From NCBI GenBank assembly GCA_025449115.1, contig JAHLKC010000026.1, forward strand, positions 186,001 to 250,000: DNA of 64,000 nt, given 5' to 3'. This document shows positions 24,841 through 39,212 of the stretch, in pieces. The position numbers were made by a program, and so were the translations under genes. The stretch is from Chytridium lagenaria (Eukaryota > Chytridiomycota > Chytridiomycetes > Chytridiales > Chytridiaceae). Below the pieces are notes generated by a model. It worked only from the letters and a program-made list of their open reading frames with translations. It had not been told where the DNA came from and did no database searches. The number at the start of each line of letters is the position of its first letter. Position 1 is the first letter of the stretch.

Positions 24841-25418
24841 CTCGTGAACTTATCGTAAGTTAATATAATTCAACAGCAATGCCTCGAAATCAGGTCAGCA
24901 CAAATGATCGTGCAAGATGAAGGTGTGATGAACAGAAAGCTCAAGATTTAGTGTAGTGTTCACACAAGCGTACGCTGTCCTTGCGCTGATTATTTTTAAT
25001 CTGGTTTCAGCGAATGAATCGGATCGTAATTGGTGTGAAGCTTGATTTGCTGCTACTCTTGAGAAGGATGATGTGTATCGAGTGAGACGATGAATAATTA
25101 AGGCCTTTTTGCAATACAAGCTTGTCAATATATTTAAATGCATGTCCCTTTCAGACGGAATTTCCGTGATCGTTCCGACGGTAAATGGAATAGCAGCAAA
25201 GAAAGAAGAGCGCTCAACATTACGGCGGTATGAATATCCACCTACAAAAGAAAAAGGAGTGGACGCCAATCTAGAAAGCGAAGATGGAAAAACAGAAAAC
25301 GAAGAGAAGTATTACACGGGGAACAGAGCAACTAGAAAAGCAGGGTGGCCAAAATAAGAATGTAATATATTGCGTGCATCAATATCAGAGCGTAAGAACC
25401 TGACCAGATTTATTATTT
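24841..25418. other. Intergenic region, no supported gene
   Basis: Between the unknown gene and the SMC5 relic. A minus-strand frame at 24895-25269 is open for 124 codons, but it has no motif I recognise and does not extend the SMC5-like similarity. Confidence 0.45.
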
Positions 25419-26191
25419 CTAAATGTGGCAATCAAAAATAATGTGTAAGGAAAGGTACTCACCTCCAACGTCCATTGTTTCTTCCGTTTTCTCCAGACTC
25501 CTTTTTTCATCAATATAACGGAGAATATCTATCTTGGGCATCTGATGTTCATCATTACAAATAACAAGGACTTCATAATGTTGGAGTCCGGTAATTATGT
25601 CGGCGTGATAAGAAAGTATCTGAACCCGTAAGACTGTTTCACGAAAAATAATAAAACTACTACGTCAACTATATATAAGTGGCTCTTTCATTACGAGAAT
25701 CCATGTTTGATTAACCACGTCGACGACACGAAAAGGCGCTTGAGCAATTTGTTGGAAAGCCGTCAAAAACATGACCGTGGGTACCGATACTTTCTAAGAA
25801 GCAATCAAAATATATCATTAAGCGCGCGAAAACCCTACTCCTGCCGACTGACTTTTTTAAGCCAGCCGTTCTGATCTGCAAAAATTAGAACACTACCCAT
25901 CGTGCCGGAGTTACGGGTTTTTAGTAAGTCACAGAAAAGTAAAGAAGCTCACTTCAGAAAGATGAAGATGCCGATCGCGAACGCCTCCCGTATAAGATCG
26001 GCCAATCCATTCAATTCTCGCAACATATCCGCAACTACTTTCATCACATCGCCCTCTGCCGTAATCTTCCCATTCAAAGCCCAGGCGGAATTATCATTCT
26101 CCGCATGAATACGTCGCTCAATTATAACTTTCTGCGTTTTTCCCCCTTATCTCAATCTCAATAATCCCCACCGACTTGGACTTTTTTACAA
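25419..26191 (-). pseudogene. SMC5: Decayed SMC5 fragment (N- and C-terminal ATPase pieces only)
   Basis: SMC5 is the ATPase core of the Smc5/6 DNA-repair complex, normally over 1,000 residues with a long coiled coil between two ATPase halves. Here the segment just after the N-terminal ATP site is visible (VKKSKSVGIIEIEIRG, then VIIERRIHAENDNSAWALNG). About 170 bp further on is the C-terminal lobe (SVPTVMFLTAFQQIAQAPF, then RVVDVVNQ), and then HYEVLVICNDEHQ to TAG at 25419-25421. The Walker A motif and all coiled coil are absent. The SGGER signature is reduced to a broken QSAG/RQE. The Walker B Glu (VVDE in the family) is Val. A one-base break lies near 26130. Family assignment is from motifs; inactivity is inference, but three independent lesions support it. 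Confidence 0.65.
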
Positions 26192-26428
26192 CTGCTTCAA
26201 AAAAAAAACAAATTTAGGGGATAATTATTTTTTCGCCACTTATCCAAACCCATTCATCACTTGACAGTCCAAAAGTTGAATGAAATTTAATAAATAGATA
26301 GTCCTCAACCAAAAGCCGGGATGCGTATAAGGCATACAAAAAAAAAAGATACACGTAAAAATGTAGCGTAAAGTAAAGAAGGATGTGTATCGTCATCAGC
26401 CATTTCATCGCCGACTCTCTGAATCCCT

Positions 26429-29184
26429 CTACTGCTGGTTTCCCAAAGCAGAAGCCCCAAATTTTCGACTCTGTCGCTTCCCAAAGAGCGCAAAGGCAAG
26501 TACGGCGGCAAGGATATTACATCCAAATGAAATAGCGAATGCGGTGGAAAAGCACGATGACCCTTGGCAAATATTTTGCAATGTTTGTGGGGTGGCTACT
26601 GAGGCGAATGTGGATTCAGGGGGTATAAAATTGAAAGTGGTGGAGTTCTGAACTTGTGGAGACGCGGTAAGTGTACGTAGCATTACATTTTCCGGGTTGG
26701 GAAATTGATGGCGGAGCTCCCGGTCGTAAAGGTCTCCGAATGCCAGACCAAAGGCTTGGCCACCAATGGCTGTTGCGATGCGAAGAACACCCCTGCGCAA
26801 ATATCGCGTCAACATTCATGAGTCTTTGCACGCAAATATACACGAAGAAACTCACCAATTGGTTGCAAATAGTTTTGGTCCAAAAGCCTCAGCCACCACG
26901 ACTGGGAGTACTGTCATAATTGTCCCGTACGCTACACCCACCACGATGGTTGGGACTACCAAATCTTCCAACGAAAAAGTCGTGAACGCTACCATCCAAT
27001 GCGCCCATGCCATCAAACTAGCAGCAACTCCAATCCAGAATACGCGGTCCAGCCGGTTCCAAGATCCCCAATATCTAAAACCAAACTTTGTCCTTTCCCC
27101 CTCCCCTTCGCCATTTCGTCTCCACCATACTTTCTTCCACCAGCTCCGTCCAGACTCGTTCTCAATACGCCGAGGACCAAGAAGAGATGCCGTTTCATCA
27201 ACATGACTGCGATTGGAGTTTACGGGACGAAGCGTCCACCAGCTTCCAGTCAGGTTTAGGAGGGATCGCGTCACTAGAACATGCGGTCCGGGGGAGGGTG
27301 GAGATTGACTTTCTAATGACAAAAATGCTTCCTCAGGGGGTACAATAGGTTCGTCAACAGATCCATAGAGAGCAGTAATGGAGCGTGTGGTTGTGGTAGG
27401 GGACGGCAGAGATAATGAGGCAGTCCCCACATTGATGCGACGTGGCTCAGATAAGCCGTCATCGCTTAGATTATCGCTACTTCCTCTGTCCACATCTTCA
27501 GAGCTAGGAGCCTCAACACGCCTCCTGCGTTGAGTGCTTTGGGGTCGTGATGCAAGGCGGTCTGATACAACCCCCGAAATAATCCTTGCAAAACACCCTA
27601 CGACAGATAAGATGGCCACGTGAAGGGACTGCGCGGATGATGATGATGGTGTGGCTGCAGCGGTCGACGGTAGTGGCACATTCCGCACGGCATCCAGGGA
27701 AGCGACGATGGAGCCGACGGCATTATTGTATCCGAGCCCAGCTCCCGAGATGAACATTAGGCATATAGCGAGTATCAATGCCTCTGGATCCGAGAGTATC
27801 CGAAATACACTGGATCGTGGCGCTGACGAGTTGTCCGACTCAATTTCTATAGTAGGAGTGAGCGGACCATCGTATGTCGGAGGAGAGCTTATAGATATCT
27901 GCAAGATGACGAGTGATTATTGAAGGAGGATCACGAGGAAGGTCATTGGCAAAATCTTCGTTAGAATCCAAATAGGAGCCGTGATGAGCTTGAAACGATA
28001 TCCCAACAGAGGTTAACGAGTTATCTGATGCAGGTCGTCGTAAATCCGCGAGGGACTTGGGCCTCCTACAGACCTATCACTGTTACCGGAATTCGTTCTT
28101 TGCCGCCCTTGTAACTCATCTAAGTTCATTTGACAAGTAAGTAAGGTGGCAAATGGGAATCGGAGAAATGCTACGAAGAAGAGGGTCAAGATGTCATCGG
28201 ACCCGTCTTCTGATGGCGCCGCTGCGTGGTGTGTGTGTCCATCGCGCCGCCCGAGAGGGGTTGAAAGTGATCCCGTGCCTGGCGGACATTGAACACCGTC
28301 ACCTCTTCCTCATTTCTTATCCGCCTTGGTCGGAGGTCTCGGAGGGTGATGGAGGCAATAAGATTGAGAAATAAGGTCGAGCATCCCAAAAAGACAAGAA
28401 AGCGATAAACGTTTAACCCTTCCTTTTCTGTCGCAAAGAGATTGATGACGTGAAGAAAAGTGAGGCAGAGAGACCAAGCGCCTGAATGTGACGAATTAGC
28501 GTGTGTCTCCCATGCTCCTTGTACTCTTACCGCTAAAGGAATTCCCGTTGCGATTCCACGCCAACGAAACTTGGGGTCCCAATTGCGCATATTGGTTCCA
28601 ATGGCTTGCCGCATACGTACCCGCACTGTTGACAACAGAAACGCAGTCAGCAAAATATGTGAAAGCGTTGCCTCAGGATAGGCATACCTTCCCACTCCCA
28701 CAATGAAATTAACAAAGCGCCATCCCAACAGCCGCCACATTCGAAATTCCCTCCCGCTCCCACTGTCGGATCTTCATAAAAAGCCGCCATCGAAAGTATC
28801 CTGACACGAGCAGTACTCCAGAAAGCAAGAAGAAGATGGACGGGTTAGAGGGAGACCCGTCCACAAAATGTCCCCATGCTGCACCCGATCCGTAATACCC
28901 AAAATTAACGGCCGATGCAATCATAGAGGAGGCTTTTCCAGATAAAGCATAGTGGGCGGCCATCTTCAACAAACAATAACATAATTAGAAGAAAGAAAAG
29001 GAATAACCATATATATAGATCTAAGGTTCACCTGAGGACCGAAACGAGTAGACATACTGAGTTCTGCGCCTATTAACGCAAGAACTGTGGCTCCAAGGGA
29101 ATAAGGAGGGCTCCTCGCCCAGGCGCCGGCGTATAAGGCATTCAGAAGCAAAGGCGAAAGGCGAGAGATTATGAGGTTGTGCAA
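26429..29184 (-). CDS. MFS transporter, possibly MCH1/nodulin-like
   Basis: A polytopic membrane protein of the major facilitator superfamily; the substrate is unknown. Hydrophobic segments appear throughout: LGATVLALIGAELSMSTRFG, YALSGKASSMIASAVNFGYY, PSIFFLLSGVLLVSGYF, VFLGCSTLFLNLIASI, ALILAICLMFISGAGLGYNN, LHVAILSVVGCFARIISGVV followed by SDRL (an MFS loop motif), PTIVVGVAYGTIMTVLPVVV and CNILAAVLAFALFG at the end. The central loop is long and polar, rich in Arg, Ser and Pro. The arrangement (FNFGYYGSGA-type helix, central loop, SGVVSDRL) resembles fungal Mch1-like carriers, but I am not certain. The 5' end is unclear because no good ATG is seen near 29184; an upstream exon may exist. The stop is TAG at 26429-26431. 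Confidence 0.75.
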
Positions 29185-29564
29185 GGACGTCTCGTTCAGG
29201 GGATTTCTCTTTCAATATCCCTCAATTCAGATACTCTTGAGACGGCAATGGATATCGCTTTCCTCTTTCTCGTATGCTCGCTCTCGGAGCAGCTTTCAGA
29301 AAAACAGTGTTTTCGCAAACGTTACTGACCAAGGTTTAGAATGAATTAAACATGCCATTTGTCAGAGGCTCACAATTGTGTGATTTGTGCCACCAAACCG
29401 TCTTACCATTCCTACACGCGTAAGCAGAAAGAACAGACTCCAGAAACAAAATGTAAAAAAACAAACAAAGAGAAGCTTCTTTTTTTTTATGCCAACAACA
29501 CAGTGCAAGAAAGGAACCTCTTCGCCAAAACAATGTAAAAATGACCGAATGTGAACATTCCATT

Positions 29565-31960
29565 CTATAGTGTTGCCTCTTGCCCGCGACAAACACCCTT
29601 GCAATTTGAAAGTCGGCACATCCCTCGCCTTCATAATCTGTCAAACAACAAAATCGGCATCGGCGCCAGGGTCAAGGGACCCTTTCTTTCCTAAAATGCC
29701 AAGAACAGATGCTGGAGCAACCGTTGCCGCATTGATTGCCTCCGCTAGGCTGCATCCCGTGAATTTATCAATTCTTTATACATTGAGGCATGGTTGCACA
29801 CTAACAAAAAGCTTACCGTTAGTTGATAGATACAGATGCGATTATTTAAACTAAGTTAACAAACCTTCCCGCCAGTGTTTCAGTGCCTTCAATTACAACT
29901 TCCTTATTGTGATTTCTCAAGAGAACGCGAAGCTTTCCCAACCAAAATCCCTTTCCTCTCTTTCCTTCCTTTTTCTTTGTCAAAGGCACGTTTGACGCTT
30001 CAGAAGTGGCGATGAATGCCCTGCTTGGAGAAGGTGCTGAGGATCGTAAAGATCAATGCCAGCCGGAGATATAGCATCAGTCACGAGAATAGCGCTTGCG
30101 GGTGAGAACGATACGCGATGCGAACGCTCGAAGGATGAACGCTGTTTTTTAACAAAAAAGTATCAACAAAATCTACAAAGAGGAATAGAAGATAACTGAA
30201 TCTCTATATGCTTACTGCACACGTCGACAATGATACCATAATAGGGCGAGCACAGAGAGACAGTCTGCGACTTCCTACCAGCCAACGGGACCAGGATCTC
30301 TGTGATGAAATGGCTGCATCGCATTAAACAAGTGCGTAATCATCTGGCCTACTTAGATTACATCATTTAGAAAATATGTCCACGCGTACTTTCGCGTTAT
30401 GTGCTTACCCCAGCACGAACCGCTTTTTCCGCCATTTCGAAGTCACATTAGTGTGTCCCATCGACACAACCACTCCATGCGCCGTAAGCTCCGTAATCAC
30501 GTCCATCATGCCCTCAACCTCTGGAGCTACCGTCATGATACAAATCGACTTGAGGTAACTTAAATCATGAGCTCCAAGACCGTAGCATGCTGTGATATCT
30601 CGAAAGCCGTGGGGAGCGGAACGAATACTCTCTTGGTGATGTGCGCCGGGCTTGGATGGGATATAAATGGGCCTTCGCAGTGAGCACCTTAATTTTTTGA
30701 CTTGGTTAGCTATTATATAGAGAGTAAAATGGGAGTAAAATGGGTGCAAAACAATATCATACCTAAAACCTCAGCGCCCCCTTCGGCAGTTCCCTTCCGT
30801 TTCTTTATTTTCGGTAGAACCTGATAATACATGCAAACTACATAAGCAAATGAATGTCACGAAAACACATAATATTAAGAGGTTTGAGCAGGAAAAAAAA
30901 AGTAACGCAACATTACCTTCCTGTAAATTGCCGGGTCTGAAGTCACGATAGTAGGGCAAAATGCCGTAACTCCCAACTTCAGCAACCCCTTTGAAACATG
31001 CGCCAACGCTTCTTCAATATTGTCCGCGTCCGCAAAATCGTACCCAAACGATCCTACGAACAGTCAGTCTATAAACAAGTAAAGTACCACACCATTTATC
31101 TGCACGTCAATAAACCCAGGAACAACCAACACCCTCCCCTTCCCCAACTCCTTCCCCAAATTCACCACAACATCCGGTCCCTTCTTCTCCTCATAGAATA
31201 CCTCTCTGGGATCCACAAACTTGCCATCTCTCATCCACAAATGCTCATCCCGTAAAATCGTCCTCCCTCTCAACACATCACACCCGGTTATCTTCACCAA
31301 CTCCCCCGAACCCCATTGTCCCCTTAACCCCTCCCAATTCACCGCGGCAACAGGCTCTGCTGGTGTGCATTGTGGGGGCTTCTCAGGCGCGGCTTTAGCT
31401 TGCACTTCTCGATCATCTTGAACGGGTTCTGTCGACTTCCACCGTGTCCGTGTCCGTGTAAACATCAGGTCAATGAGCTGAGGTACAGGGCCATCAGACA
31501 TTGACCTCTCATGTCTCGTCACATAAGTCTCGGCAAGAGGAGCCCTTCGTTGAGCGATGCGAACCGAGCCGTTGTTGGCGGATTCATTTGCCAATTCTGC
31601 AGTAAGAGGGGCTCCACGTGGAGCATTACGAACAGACCCGCCATTTAATGAACTACCCGCAACACCCGATTCTCCATCAACCCGGTCATCATACCCCTGA
31701 ATCGCAGAAATCTCTTCCATGTTCAAAAAGAATGTTTCAGCGGCAGGAGCAGCCTTCCGTCCTCTCAAGTCAACGGATGAGGCGGAGAGGCTCCGACCAT
31801 GAGGCGCAGGAGGCACAGGAGATGTATTCGACCGAAATTTGTGGACCATCGATGCCCATGCACTCACGTTCGCAACGTCTTTACGTTCAGACTCCATGGG
31901 TTGATTACGGGAATGGGGTCGCCCGAGGTTGAAAATAGGAAGTTGATTAGGGGGAAGCAT
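29565..31960 (-). CDS. DAC1: N-acetylglucosamine-6-phosphate deacetylase with long N-terminal extension
   Basis: Removes acetate from GlcNAc-6-phosphate, the second step of GlcNAc (chitin-derived) catabolism; cytosolic. The enzyme starts near residue 215 with the leading beta domain (KITGCDVLRGRTILRDEHL), then RVLVVPGFIDVQINGAFG, LKLGVTAFCPTIVTSDPAIY, the metal-site motif GAHCEGPFI, VTAPEVEGM-like VAPEVEGMMD, VVSMGHTN, ITHLFNAMQPFHHRDPG, SPYYGIIVD, ILVTDAISPAG, and finally EAINAATVAPASVLGILGKK and ADADFVV. Before it lie about 215 Arg/Ser-rich residues of low complexity that bacterial and yeast enzymes lack. Several short introns. Breaks occur near 30660, 30270 and in the last 30 codons, so the end (TAG at 29565) is a best estimate. 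Confidence 0.88.
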
Positions 31961-32384
31961 CTTTGTGACCTGAGATGGCCCTATGGTATGGCTGACAAGT
32001 ATTGAATTATCTTAGTTCCAAGTCCGCCGGAAACTCCGCGGCGTTGAGGAAAGTCAACGAAATGCATAAGAAATTCAATGAGATCCCAGGTTTTATTTCT
32101 CGATCAAGGACTAAGGGGAGGAGAGGGGATAAGAAGGAGGGACGACGGCACACGCACTGCAAGCTGGCAGCAACGCGAAGGAGTTACTAGAGTTTGGGAA
32201 GAAGACAGTGCAAAATAAAGAACCCTCATGGAGATAACGACAGGAAGGAAGGAAGAATAAAGAAAACAGGCAAATAGCAGGGGCGATTATTTTTCGCAAT
32301 TGCAGATCAACCCATTAGTGAAATGGCACAAAATTCATATCCCAGCTCCACACACAACTCGCGTCCATCAACGAAGGAGACAAA
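31961..32384. other. Upstream region of the deacetylase, 3' region of cofilin
   Basis: About 420 bp between two minus-strand genes. A 62-codon frame at 32111-32299 (minus) has a hydrophobic start, but its start is a non-ATG codon and its tail is featureless, so it is not called. Confidence 0.45.
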
Positions 32385-33768
32385 TTACGCCTTGGGGGCT
32401 TGTGGAGGGGGACGGCGCCCTTGGGAGCAAGCTTCTCAAAGACAGACTCGTAGGCAAGCTATAAAAACAGAATGAGAAGTAAGCGGGATAAAATGTTATT
32501 AGACGTTATGATAAAAAAGAAAAGGTGGCATCAACAATCTTACCTCGGCGCTGTCAGTGCACTGGATCTCAGTGTGGATACCGTCGAGACGCTGCCTAAT
32601 GGCAAGCTTCGACGAAGCGTAAAGCATACGCGACCGGATCTTGGAAGTGTCAGGGGCCCTATTTTAACAAGTCAGCACCCACGAAGCCGCGAAATTCGCC
32701 AAACGGTATTTTAGACTATGCGCAAACTCACCAGAGGAAGAAAACGAGCTTGTTGCGAATACCGTCAGAACCGCTGTCGTACTCGAAATCAAACACACCA
32801 TACCGACCCTCCTCTGCAGGCATGCGGTTCACGAACGCCTGGAAAGTGGCATCGGTACCGGCAGCCTCAGCCTGCTCAGCGGTGTAGATAAGGTCGGGGA
32901 CGATCTGGGAATCCTCAATCTTGAAGACGAGGAAGGCGTACTTCCGCCTAAGCTTGAGGTCCTCGTACTGCGAACAAACGAGAATCAGACACGACGTGCT
33001 ATACGCAAATGCAATAGCAAAGAAATTTGAAGGTACTCACGAGGGTGATAACTTCGTTAGAGACTTGGACACCGGAAGACTGTGAAGAAATGAGATTTGT
33101 GTAAGTTCAATACTACCACCGATTCTACAACGACGAGATGGCTGCGATCTATAACAGGGAGTACCATGCGACGGCGGAAAATGAGATAACACCGTCCCGT
33201 CTACCCAGCTCCATCTAAATTTAAAGCCACACCACAGATCCAATCCTCAGATACCACGCCTGCGACCCATCAATACATGATGTAACATGACGCTGTGCAT
33301 GATCAAATCACACAAAGCCTCAGATCTCCAGTAAGGCTTGCGAAATCACATAGCCTAAGCGGAAAAACTCTGACGGTCGCGTTTCAGCGGCATCTATTCC
33401 AAAATCCCTTCAATTAAGATGGCTTCGGACCGTCGAATTGCAAATTCCGTCTCGACACGATAACCACTGTCCAATCCATCGAATGCAAGATCTGAACCTT
33501 GGAACACTGAATAATTGAAAGGTCCACTGTCTCTCCAAATCCGACAAGGTACAAGTGAAGGACAGCATCAAAGGAGATCAACTCTTTTAAAAGCGCCGCC
33601 CAACTTTCTTCAATACCCGCGAACGACAGCAACACGGGGTTTGACGGATAACAGAGCGACCAGAGTGCAACGTACTCAAACGTGCGCTTAGACATCGCGA
33701 TGGAGCGTAGTAGCTACGACGGCCAACAAAGGGGAAGAATGGAGCGGGGGATCAAGAGAACATACCAT
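32385..33768 (-). CDS. COF1: Cofilin / actin-depolymerising factor
   Basis: Binds and severs actin filaments in the cytoplasm. The gene model is clear. Exon 1 is only the ATG (33766-33768). Exon 2, 33041-33079, reads SSGVQVSNEVITL. Exon 3, 32732-32967, holds the ADF core (YEDLKLRRKYAFLVFKIED and VNRMPAEEGRYGVFDFEY). Exon 4, 32544-32658, has APDTSKIRSRMLYASSK, with the actin-binding long helix. The last exon starts at 32458. All junctions are GT..AG and keep frame. The natural end (HKPPKA, TAA at 32385-32387) needs one more C in a CCCCC run; without it the frame runs on to 32315. At about 150 residues it matches the family. The first intron is 686 nt, unusually long for this window. Confidence 0.93.
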
Positions 33769-34349
33769 GATGAATGATGAGAGAGAAGTTCTTTTCGATG
33801 AGAAATTTTTTTCTTTCTTCTGGAGATTTTAAAGGATTCTGAGGTTACGGGGGTGGTAGAAACTCTCCACCCTCAAACACCTCTGACACATATCCGTTCG
33901 TAACGTCTCACTCTCTCCCATATAGCCTAATAACTGCACCTGGCACCCTTACGTCAGTTAAGCCCCTACCGCGCCTTTTCTATTTCGTGCGGATATAAAT
34001 TGTTGTGAGGTTACCATCCGCGTTCACAACAGTCTACAATTCGATCTCGTTAAAGAGACGCGAGGCCTTTTCCAATGCCACCATAACTTTGCCCTTTATG
34101 AACCACACAGTTTCCATCACCTTGACGAGAATGATGCTGAGTTTCTCTGTTTGCAATCTGCCACTTCGAGGTGTCGAGCCATCATATTTAAAAATTGAGA
34201 AAAATCCACCCCCTTTTCAAATCGGTAGAAACTGGGATAAGAGACACAAAATAGTTAACTGGTTTTGCATTATGTACTTGCAGCCAAAAAGATAATCTTG
34301 CAGCCAAAAAGGTAATCAATTCAGTGCAAGCGGAGATGGAATTATTTCT
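33769..34349. other. Upstream region of cofilin
   Basis: About 580 bp between the cofilin ATG and the stop of the thioesterase, both on the minus strand. It presumably holds the cofilin promoter. No gene is seen. Confidence 0.45.
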
Positions 34350-36448
34350 TCACTTGTCCCAGTCGTGGAGTCGCGCTGCTCCAAAGAGGGCCGTGTTATG
34401 GCGAGAAGCGGATATCCATGCATCTTTTCGCCGTTTGCCGTCAAGATAGAACATACTATAGTTTTCAAAAGTTTAATAAAATAAACCGACGCAATAAAGT
34501 ATGTCCAATTTAAAGTAACAGCACCACTAAAAAGATTGCCTCACCTTTCTTCATAAGACTTGGGCACAACTCTGGGTACCTGGTCCTGGGGCGCAATGAA
34601 CGTGAAAAAGAACTACGCGTCGAAACAGAAAAAACAAGATTAAACAACATATTTACAGAAAAAAAAAAGGAATCTAACTAACCTCATTCGACATATCACT
34701 CTGTCCTTTCAAAGGATCAACCACATCCGCCCTCACCCGAACTTGAAAACTGCGAGACGGCGACCCAGCGCTGTAAACAGCCTGAGCGGTCAGAGATAAG
34801 AGGCTGCCAATAGGAACGGGCCGTTTGAAGGTGATATCGTCGAGAGCGACAAAGTAGACGCGGGACTTTGCAAAAATGATGGCGGTTGAGTAACTTAATT
34901 CATAAGCGAGACGCATGAGGTAACCACCTTTTAAACATTGTTATACAAACAATTATCGTTTAAAAAAGGGAGCTAACTGACTAGGCTAACATGACTTACC
35001 AAAAATAAAGTTGTGGATGTTGCGATCCTAAAAACAAATGAATAGAAAATGTATAAGACAAGGCACGTAAAATCATCAGATCCATACCTGCGGCATACAC
35101 ATAACCAACGACCTCTGTGAAGTCTCATCCATCCACACCACATTACTAGGTTTAGCCATTTTTGAGGAAGGGTCAACGTATTTCTTTGTTTCAAGGTAGA
35201 GATCATGAACGAGAAGCATCTAAAGCGAGATACCGGTAAATAAAACAAAAGAAAGTCATGCAAGTAAAACCATACCTCCTCTGTACTCGGCGGCAATTTC
35301 GTCAATGAGGTTTTAGACGCAACTTGTTTCCTCGCCTTTTGCTCTAAGGCAAAAAGTCATGGTGTTAACGCAAACCCTTACGTTCAACAAAAACCCCCGC
35401 GTCACACTCACCAGCTCCAAGCCTAAATAACCTCCTTTCCTCCTCCGACTCCAACTTCAACTGATTCACAGGTGCCGCCTTATTCGTCTCGCTATCCCTC
35501 GCGACCATTGTAAACTTTGCCGCTAAAATCGGTTTCGAGCCAAGCTCTGTCCGCTGTTGGGATGATTTTCCAGAGTATTCTTCGACGGTCATGTTGTCAG
35601 GAATGGCTTCCATTTTCAAGGATATCTCCATCGATGAGGTTCCTACGTCTTTCAGGAATATTACTATGGGGGAAAGGAGGGGGTTGGTTTACATGTGACG
35701 CAGCCGGAGAGACAAATGTCTTTGTCGACGGGGATGCGGTTGATCATGTCGATACGATCAACACTGGCTTTGAGGAAAAAATATAAATTAGCACTCTTTA
35801 CGTCGATGGTTGGAAAATGCAAAATCGCGCCAAGGGCAAAGGTCGGTAACGACGCCTGAAAGACAACAGAAAACGGAAAACCATAACATACCCGTCACAA
35901 TCGTCAAAGGCGGTGTATCATCCCTCCCATCATCACAATGTCGATAAGCCACGCTCCCAGCAAGTGCATCCAAATCCTCCAACACCTTCCCAATCCGAAT
36001 ACTCCCATAACTATTCACATAATCCTCTCTCACCCCTTCATCCGACTTGAACAGCAAGTACTCATCCACAAACGAATCTGACATGGATTTGAGAATGGGG
36101 ACAGGTTTGGGACGAGGAACAGAAGGGTCTTGGGGTGTGGTCGGAGTGCGTTTGTTGGCGTCTTTACGTTCAAGGTACCTAACGGGGCGAGGATTAGTGA
36201 GCATTCGATGAGATCATTAACTTTCAGTGAGTTTCTCACTTTCCTTACCTGTTAATCCATAATCGATTCGTCGCAGCCGACCGTCCTCTCAGCTGCGGTA
36301 AAACCGACCACCTCGTCTCCCCACCCTCCCCATCCATCTTCAGTTTCGGGTCCTCCTCCGGATCAATAGGATACTTTCTCGACGTAGACTCATCCGAAGT
36401 TAACGCTCTACAAGGCATTCGAGCAACACGGGCAATGACCACGGGCAT
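34350..36448 (-). CDS. ACOT9: Mitochondrial acyl-CoA thioesterase, ACOT9-like (double hotdog)
   Basis: Hydrolyses acyl-CoA to free acid and CoA, probably in mitochondria. The ATG is at 36446-36448 (MPVVIARVARMPCRALTSDE), a short Arg-bearing N-terminus that could serve for import. The first hotdog domain holds FVDEYLLFKSDEGVREDYVN, IRIGKVLEDLDALAGSVAYR, then RIDVIDRIPVDKDICLSG and TSSMEISLKMEAI. The second holds SKMAKPSNVVWMDETSQRS, then NFIFGGYLMRLAYELSYSTA, VYFVALDDITFKRPVPIG and SFQVRVRADVVDP. It ends in LHDWDK, stop at 34350-34352. About eight introns. The two-domain order and the IRIGKVLEDLDALAG motif are characteristic of ACOT9/10. Confidence 0.88.
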
Positions 36449-36986
36449 CCGTGATCGCAGGCATGAGGACGGGTCTTTGCAAGCCCCACATGATTGTTGA
36501 TGTAATGACGAAAAAAGTTGAGTTTTACTATTTTGTCACCACGTGAATTAAAGATACATAAAATCAGGGGAATATCAGGTATACGGGTAAATGGGGTAGG
36601 AGCAGAGTCGTCCGTCGTTCGTTCAAAGTGGGAATGAGATGTTAAAATGTGGTGATGATGATGATGTCAGGAACCGATAAGCTCCAGCCTTTGAGTTTCG
36701 CAACTTGAATCACGAGACTCCGGTTTCTCGTCGGCCCGACCGATGACGACAAAAAGGAAATAGCACAATCTTATGAAAACAAAACATTTTATTTATGGTT
36801 CCTAGTCATAAAACGACCAGATGGAACAAAGGTGAAAACTGTCCAAATGAAAACGAAACGAGCATGGCCAAATTAACGAAACTCAGGCCAAAAGTCAAAC
36901 AGCAAGAGAACTTCCCCCAAAAAATCCCACAGCCGCTCAAGGCAACCCGCAGCCCCTCATCAACTCAAACGCAAAGCAGAGTACTC
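36449..36986. other. Upstream region of the thioesterase
   Basis: About 540 bp between two same-strand genes. It presumably holds the thioesterase promoter and the 3' end of the aminotransferase. No gene is seen. Confidence 0.45.

Positions 36987-39212
<2,226 letters not shown>

Noticed and set aside
24895..25269. 124-codon minus-strand frame as part of the SMC5 locus
   Set aside because: No SMC similarity and it lies beyond the relic's stop codon. Kept as unassigned intergenic sequence.
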